The notes under the pieces are model-generated. The model was given only the letters and a program-made list of their open reading frames with translations, searched no databases and was not told the DNA's origin. From Pyrinomonadaceae bacterium (GTDB lineage Bacteria; Acidobacteriota; Blastocatellia; Pyrinomonadales; Pyrinomonadaceae), in the NCBI GenBank assembly GCA_030841085.1, contig JAVEDP010000022.1, positions 124,001-188,000 of the forward strand: 64,000 nt of DNA, given 5' to 3'. The position numbers and the translations under genes are program-made. How positions within the stretch are numbered: the first letter of the stretch is position 1; the number at the start of each line of letters is the position of its first letter. Shown here piece by piece: positions 59,784-64,000 of the stretch.

Positions 59784-61496
59784 TCACCCTCCACTCAACA
59801 GCACCGGCAGCTGCTTATCAACATTTGGTCGGACAGCACGGTTAGCCACTTCCCACAGCAACATGTAAACCGTGCGCGTGATCTTCTCCATCTTTTGAAA
59901 ATCGATCTTTTGCACTTCGTCGCCCGGGCGGTGATAGTCTTCGTGCTCGCCGTCAAAAAAGAAGACGATGGGGATGCCCTTCTTTGCATAGTTGTAATGA
60001 TCGCTGCGAAAGAAAAAGCGATTAGGATCGGTTGGATCGTCGTAGCGATAATTGAAATTGAGGTTCAAATAATCTTTGTTGACCGTTTCTGTCAGTTCGC
60101 CTAACTCGGTGCTCATCATCTTTGAGCCAATCACATAAACTTCGTTTGGCCCCGACAGATTCGCGTTACGCACATTCGCGTCGCCTTCCTTTTTGCTGCG
60201 CCCGATCATATCGATGTTGAGTTGCGTCACGATCTTGTTAAGCGGAATGGTGGGGTTCTCGCTGAAATAACGCGAGCCCCACAAACCTTTCTCCTCGCCT
60301 GCATGCCAAACAAACAGCACCGAGCGTTTCGGCCGCTTCGGAGCTTTCGCCAACGCCTCAGCCATCGCCAACAGCGCCGTTGTGCCGGAACCATCGTCGT
60401 CCGCGCCGTTGTAGATCGCGTCTCCGTTCACCGGCGCGCCGATACCAATGTGATCGTAGTGCGCTCCGACCGCGACGTACTCATCTTTCAGTACCGGATC
60501 GCTGCCTTCAAAAACTGCCACTACGTTTTGTGTCGCCAGCGACTCAGATTTCGTTTTGATCGCGAGCGTTAGTTCCTTTTCCGAACTCAGCTCAAAAGAA
60601 TCAGGATACTTGCCTGAATAGATCGAATCGAAGATCGCGTTGGCGCTTTGCTTTTCACCCTGGAACAAAGCATTCGCCACACGCGGCGCCACCACGATCT
60701 GGGGGAGCTGCACTGAGTTTACAGCCGGGTTGCCGGCAATGAGAGCAGCGGGCGAAGTTTGAAACTTCTCGACTCTGGTAACGCCTCGCTCAGTTAGTCG
60801 ACTTCGATTACGGTCCCAATTTGCCAGGTATTGAAAATCTGGAATGAATACCAGCGCGGCGACGCCCTGCTTCTGCGCATATTCGCCGGCCGTCATAAAG
60901 TCTTCGCCGCGCTTGCCGGTTAGATCCGTCCGGGTGATGCCGCGCGGCAGTCCGTCGGGCGGCGCAACAATGATGGCGATTTTCCCCTTTGCATTGATGC
61001 CTTTATAAGCGTCGATATTTTTCGACTTAACAAACCAACCGCTGCCGGCGAACACGAGCGAAGCGGAAACGTTCGCAGTGCGCGAATAAGGAATGTAATC
61101 CTCGCCCATGATTAGGGTTTGGCCATTGAGCTGCACTTTCGTTTCGGCCTTTTCCAGATAGTCTCGGCGCAGGCCAATCTTTTGAAAGAACGAACCGTCG
61201 TCGCCGGCAGGTTTGAATCCCCAGCGCGACAAATTCATCGCCAAAAATTTTGCGGTCGTATCCAGTCCGCGCGAAGGCGTATCGCGGCCCTCCATCTCAT
61301 CCGAAGCGATGAACGAAAGATAGTCTTTCAGTTCCGCGGCGTTGATGGTTTCGACGCCTCTTTGCGACGCGAGGGAAATAGGAGCGGCTTTTGCGCTGGT
61401 TTTACGCTGCGCTTGCGCTAATGAAAAATTTCCCGCGGGCGGTAAGCCGGAAAACAGAACCCCGGTTAGAACAATTGCTGACAAAAATCTTCGCAT
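59784..61496 (-). CDS. M28 family aminopeptidase with PA domain
   Basis: 570 residues; AGGAGA lies eight bases before the ATG. Signal peptide SAIVLTGVLFSGLPPA. A PA-type insert (about 170-290) with GKRGEDFMTAGEYAQKQG is followed by the M28 core with all five zinc ligands: VAVGAHYDHIGI (His), NGADDDGSGTTAL (Asp), VWHAGEEKGLWGS (Glu-Glu), LNIDMIGR (Asp) and HEDYHRPGDE (His). It is an exported peptidase of the aminopeptidase Y/S type. Such enzymes are numerous in soil bacteria. The gene is convergent with rsmI, separated by a family M repeat. Confidence 0.93.
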   Translation of the reverse strand: MRRFLSAIVLTGVLFSGLPPAGNFSLAQAQRKTSAKAAPISLASQRGVETINAAELKDYLSFIASDEMEGRDTPSRGLDTTAKFLAMNLSRWGFKPAGDDGSFFQKIGLRRDYLEKAETKVQLNGQTLIMGEDYIPYSRTANVSASLVFAGSGWFVKSKNIDAYKGINAKGKIAIIVAPPDGLPRGITRTDLTGKRGEDFMTAGEYAQKQGVAALVFIPDFQYLANWDRNRSRLTERGVTRVEKFQTSPAALIAGNPAVNSVQLPQIVVAPRVANALFQGEKQSANAIFDSIYSGKYPDSFELSSEKELTLAIKTKSESLATQNVVAVFEGSDPVLKDEYVAVGAHYDHIGIGAPVNGDAIYNGADDDGSGTTALLAMAEALAKAPKRPKRSVLFVWHAGEEKGLWGSRYFSENPTIPLNKIVTQLNIDMIGRSKKEGDANVRNANLSGPNEVYVIGSKMMSTELGELTETVNKDYLNLNFNYRYDDPTDPNRFFFRSDHYNYAKKGIPIVFFFDGEHEDYHRPGDEVQKIDFQKMEKITRTVYMLLWEVANRAVRPNVDKQLPVLLSGG

Positions 61497-61567
61497 CTTT
61501 TCTCCTAAAAAATTAATGAAACGAACAATTTGAGGGAGACTTAATACGCAGCAGCGTTGCGGAAGGT

Positions 61568-62944
61568 TTACGCTTGCTGAACTGCCTGGATCAGGCGCGT
61601 GAGAGTTTCTTTCGCGTCGCCGTAGAGCATTCCCGTTACGGGTTTGAAGAACAGCGGATTCTCGAGACCGGAAAAACCTTTGCCCTGCCCGCGTTTCAAA
61701 ACTACGACGGACTTCGCGTGGTCCACTTCCAGAATTGGCATGCCCGCAATAGGACTGCCGGGATTGTCGCGCGCGTCGGGATTGACGACGTCGTTCGCGC
61801 CAATCACAACGGCGACGTCGGTTTGCGGAAATTCGGGATTGATCTGCTCCAATTCATAAAGCGACGAGTAAGGCACGTTTGCTTCGGCGAGCAGCACGTT
61901 CATGTGACCGGGCATGCGGCCGGCTACGGGATGAATTCCATATTTAACTGTGACGCCGCGCTTCTCGAGCGTGTCCGCCAGTTCGCGAACCGCGTGTTGC
62001 GCTTGCGCAGTCGCCATTCCATAACCGGGAACGAACACGACCTGCTTTGCATATGCCATTTGCGTGGCAATGTCTTCCATGCTGACTTCACGCATCGTGC
62101 CCGTTTGTTCACCCTGCGTGCTCGAGGCGGCAGCGCTTCCGAAAGCGCCAAACAGCACGTTCGTCATCGAACGATTCATCGCGCGACACATCAGGATCGA
62201 AAGAATGAATCCGGAGAAACCGTCAAGCGTGCCGGCAATGATCAGAACGTTGTTTGATAAGACAAAGCCTGTCGCCGCCGACGCCAGACCCGCATAAGAA
62301 TTGAGCAGCGACATCACTACCGGCATGTCTGCCGCGCCGATTGGCATGACCAGCAGCAGTCCGAAGATAAATGCCAGCCCGACCATCGTGAAGAACAGCG
62401 GCATCGAGCCGGGTACAAAGATGAGGTAAACAAAAATGCCGACCGTCGTGGCCAGCAGCGCCATGTTGAAAATGTTTTGGCCTTTGTACGTGAACGGCGT
62501 GCCGCGCACCAGGCTCTGCAACTTCGCGAAGGCCAGCAAGCTTCCGGTCGTGGTCAACGCGCCGAGCATTACTTCAAAGCCGAGCGCCGCCATCGTGATC
62601 GTTTCGAGATGACCCGCGTGACGATAGAACTCGGAAATACCCACCAGCGCCGCGGCGAAAGCACCGAATGCGTGCGACAGCGCAGTTCGTTGCGGCATCG
62701 CAGTCATCGGCACCCAAAGACCCATTGCCAAACCAACCAGCGAGCCCAGCACCAGACCGGTGATGATCCAGGTGAAGGTAATGATCTCGTAATGCATCAG
62801 CGTGCCGATGATGGCCATCAACATGCCAAACTCCGCCAGATGCATGCCGCGCTTGGCAGACTCCGGATGGCTCAATCCTTTTAGCCCGAGAATGAAAAGG
62901 ATCGAGGCCAGCAGGTAGCTTAGTTCGATGAAGTAGGTGCGCAC
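61568..62944 (-). CDS. pntB: NAD(P) transhydrogenase subunit beta
   Basis: 458 residues. The N-terminal membrane domain with many helices (about 1-270; YLLASILFILGLKGLSHPE, GANDVVNP later) is followed by the NADP-binding domain: VVFVPGYGMATAQAQHAVRE, IHPVAGRMPGHMNVLLAEA, VIGANDVVNPDARDNPGSPI and VVVLKRGQGKGFSG. These are strongly conserved in PntB. It couples proton flow to hydride transfer from NADH to NADP. It is the last gene of the pnt operon, about 95 bases after pntAB. Confidence 0.96.
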   Translation of the reverse strand: MRTYFIELSYLLASILFILGLKGLSHPESAKRGMHLAEFGMLMAIIGTLMHYEIITFTWIITGLVLGSLVGLAMGLWVPMTAMPQRTALSHAFGAFAAALVGISEFYRHAGHLETITMAALGFEVMLGALTTTGSLLAFAKLQSLVRGTPFTYKGQNIFNMALLATTVGIFVYLIFVPGSMPLFFTMVGLAFIFGLLLVMPIGAADMPVVMSLLNSYAGLASAATGFVLSNNVLIIAGTLDGFSGFILSILMCRAMNRSMTNVLFGAFGSAAASSTQGEQTGTMREVSMEDIATQMAYAKQVVFVPGYGMATAQAQHAVRELADTLEKRGVTVKYGIHPVAGRMPGHMNVLLAEANVPYSSLYELEQINPEFPQTDVAVVIGANDVVNPDARDNPGSPIAGMPILEVDHAKSVVVLKRGQGKGFSGLENPLFFKPVTGMLYGDAKETLTRLIQAVQQA

Positions 62945-63040
62945 TGAATTTGGAATTTGGAATCTGGAATTTTGGACTTAGTATCTGCTTTTTGGTCCTT
63001 GCCTTGGTTCTGCCGACTGCCTACTGCTCCTGCCGACTGC

Positions 63041-63349
63041 CTACTTCTTTTCTTCCTTCGCCGCAGGCTTGCGCTTGAACATCCTCAGCATGCGATCGGT
63101 GATCACAAATCCGCCCACAACATTCGTGGTCGAACAAAAGACCGCAGTGAAACCAAGAATCGTGCTGATCGTGTTGTAATGAGCGCCGGCTGTAACGATG
63201 GACCCGACCAGCGAGATTCCCGAGATGGCATTCGTCGCCGACATCAGCGGCGTGTGCAACAGCGGCGGCACTCGCGAAATAACCTGGTAACCGAGAAAGG
63301 CCGCGAGCGCGAAAACGTAAAGCGCGGAAATTAATGTTGCTGCAGTCAT
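63041..63349 (-). CDS. pntAB: NAD(P) transhydrogenase subunit alpha part 2 (membrane part)
   Basis: 102 residues from the ATG at 63349; GGAGGG lies about ten bases upstream, and the earlier in-frame start would read a family C repeat. The typical sequence is LISALYVFALAAFLGYQVIS, RVPPLLHTPLMSATNAISG and VGSIVTAGAHYNT, with three or four helices and a basic tail (FKRKPAAKEEKK). In E. coli it is fused to the NAD-binding part; here, as in Rhodospirillum, it is separate. It is followed by pntB on the same strand. Confidence 0.93.
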   Translation of the reverse strand: MTAATLISALYVFALAAFLGYQVISRVPPLLHTPLMSATNAISGISLVGSIVTAGAHYNTISTILGFTAVFCSTTNVVGGFVITDRMLRMFKRKPAAKEEKK

Positions 63350-63416
63350 AATCCGACGACCCTCCAAATCATGAGTGGGAATTTCCGATCCGGAAACACC
63401 AGCACTCAACCAGACT

Positions 63417-63577
63417 TGCGGCTTTGCTGCGGCCCGTGCGGTAAGGCTGTGCCTTACCGCAAGCTCTCTTCTACTTCCGGAGGCTATGCCTCTTCCGAAT
63501 CGGAGGCGTAGCCTCAAATACAAAATTTAGATCGCCGGTAAGGCGGAGCCTTACCGCACGGGTGGCGGCAAAGCCGC
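63417..63577. repeat. Modular multi-hairpin repeat, family C, copy 3
   Basis: Opens TGCGGCTTTGCTGCGG, has GGTAAGGCTGTGCCTTACC, GGAGGCTATGCCTCTTCCG and GGTAAGGCGGAGCCTTACC, and closes GGCGGCAAAGCCGC just before the stop of pntAA (63578-63580). It lies inside the pnt operon. Confidence 0.8.
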
Positions 63578-64000
63578 TCAAGCAACAGCGCTCAACGCCG
63601 CTGCTACTCTTTGATTCACAACCTCGCCCTGATGCGTGACGCAGGATGGACCAACCACGTCATCGTTCATATCGATGCTCAATTCCCCGTTTTTGATCAG
63701 CAAACCGAGGAACGCCGTGACGTTGCGCGAATACAACTGACTCGCATGGACCGGAACGGTGGCGGCCAAATTGGTAGGCGCGATGATCGTCACGCCATTT
63801 CGTTCTACAGATTGATCGGGCTTGCTCCCGACAACGTTACCTCCAGTCGATCCGGCCAGGTCGATGATCACTGAGCCCCGCTTCATACCGCTTACGGCGG
63901 ATTCATCCATCAGCAACGGCGCGCGGCGCCCCGGAACTTGCGCAGTTGTGACCACCACGTCTGCGGTTTTGGCATGCTCCGCGATCAAGTCGCGACCGCG
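63578..64000 (-). CDS. pntAA: NAD(P) transhydrogenase subunit alpha part 1 (C-terminal part, cut by window edge)
   Basis: About 140 residues of the C-terminal end are visible; the gene begins to the right of base 64000. The NAD-binding domain of the family shows VVVTTAQVPGRRAPLLM, GSVIIDLAGSTGGNVVGSKP, and TNLAATVPVHASQLYSRNVT. It catalyses binding of NAD(H) in the complex with the two proteins downstream. The stop codon touches a family C repeat that separates it from pntAB by about 230 bases. Confidence 0.93.
   Translation of the reverse strand, partial: RGRDLIAEHAKTADVVVTTAQVPGRRAPLLMDESAVSGMKRGSVIIDLAGSTGGNVVGSKPDQSVERNGVTIIAPTNLAATVPVHASQLYSRNVTAFLGLLIKNGELSIDMNDDVVGPSCVTHQGEVVNQRVAAALSAVA

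Noticed and set aside
63350-63523. Longer N-terminus for pntAB
   Set aside because: The extra 58 codons read a family C repeat; the start at 63349 has a strong ribosome-binding site and matches the family N-terminus.

Overview
The window looks like one contiguous stretch of chromosome from a Gram-negative soil-type bacterium, most likely an acidobacterium (Blastocatellia / Pyrinomonadales-like). The basis is recalled family resemblance plus context (LPS heptose genes, meso-DAP pathway, Hanks-type kinase fused to TPRs, intergenic DNA full of paired short repeats); no search was run. No rRNA, tRNA, CRISPR array, IS transposase or phage module was found.

Layout. 1-6.7 kb: a complete phosphate operon on the minus strand (pstS-pstC-pstA-pstB-phoU-phoB-phoR, phoR cut by the window edge), with a Pho-box-like triple 11-bp repeat and a response-regulator remnant upstream. 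7-12.6 kb: small zinc-ribbon protein, chromate transporter chrA, a porin, two unrecognised proteins, and decayed small genes. 12.6-20.1 kb: an LPS inner-core cluster (MsbA-like exporter, WaaE-like glycosyltransferase, 2OG-Fe(II) oxygenase, two heptosyltransferases, Trm112-like protein, heptose-7-phosphate kinase). 20.2-33.8 kb: Ser/Thr kinase-TPR protein, PBP4-type DacB, DapF, PQQ-propeller lipoprotein, glutamine amidotransferase, 3D-domain protein with an attenuator-like leader, asparaginase, class V aminotransferase, a hairpin-rich intergenic region that may be a non-coding RNA, and two membrane-associated proteins.

34-44 kb is a sulfur-handling neighbourhood: a rhodanese-like lipoprotein whose only interruption is an in-frame TGA at a probable Cys position (candidate selenocysteine), a fused ferredoxin/NrfD membrane subunit, a PsrA-like molybdoenzyme, and a persulfide dioxygenase-rhodanese (CstB-like) protein. 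Between the two molybdoenzyme subunits sits an island of antitoxin-type small genes and a 604-residue protein with a PD-(D/E)XK-like motif, plausibly an undescribed defence cargo.

44-64 kb: DUF445 membrane protein, VOC protein, a catalytically dead M1-peptidase-like TPR protein, an active/inactive M16 peptidase pair, two G+C-rich unrecognised genes followed by palindromic sites, a TPM-TPR protein, RsmI, an M28 peptidase, and the pntAA-pntAB-pntB transhydrogenase operon (pntAA cut by the right edge).

Many intergenic gaps carry an inverted pair of short repeats from one of more than a dozen families. In three genes such repeats lie inside the coding sequence and add residues to the protein.
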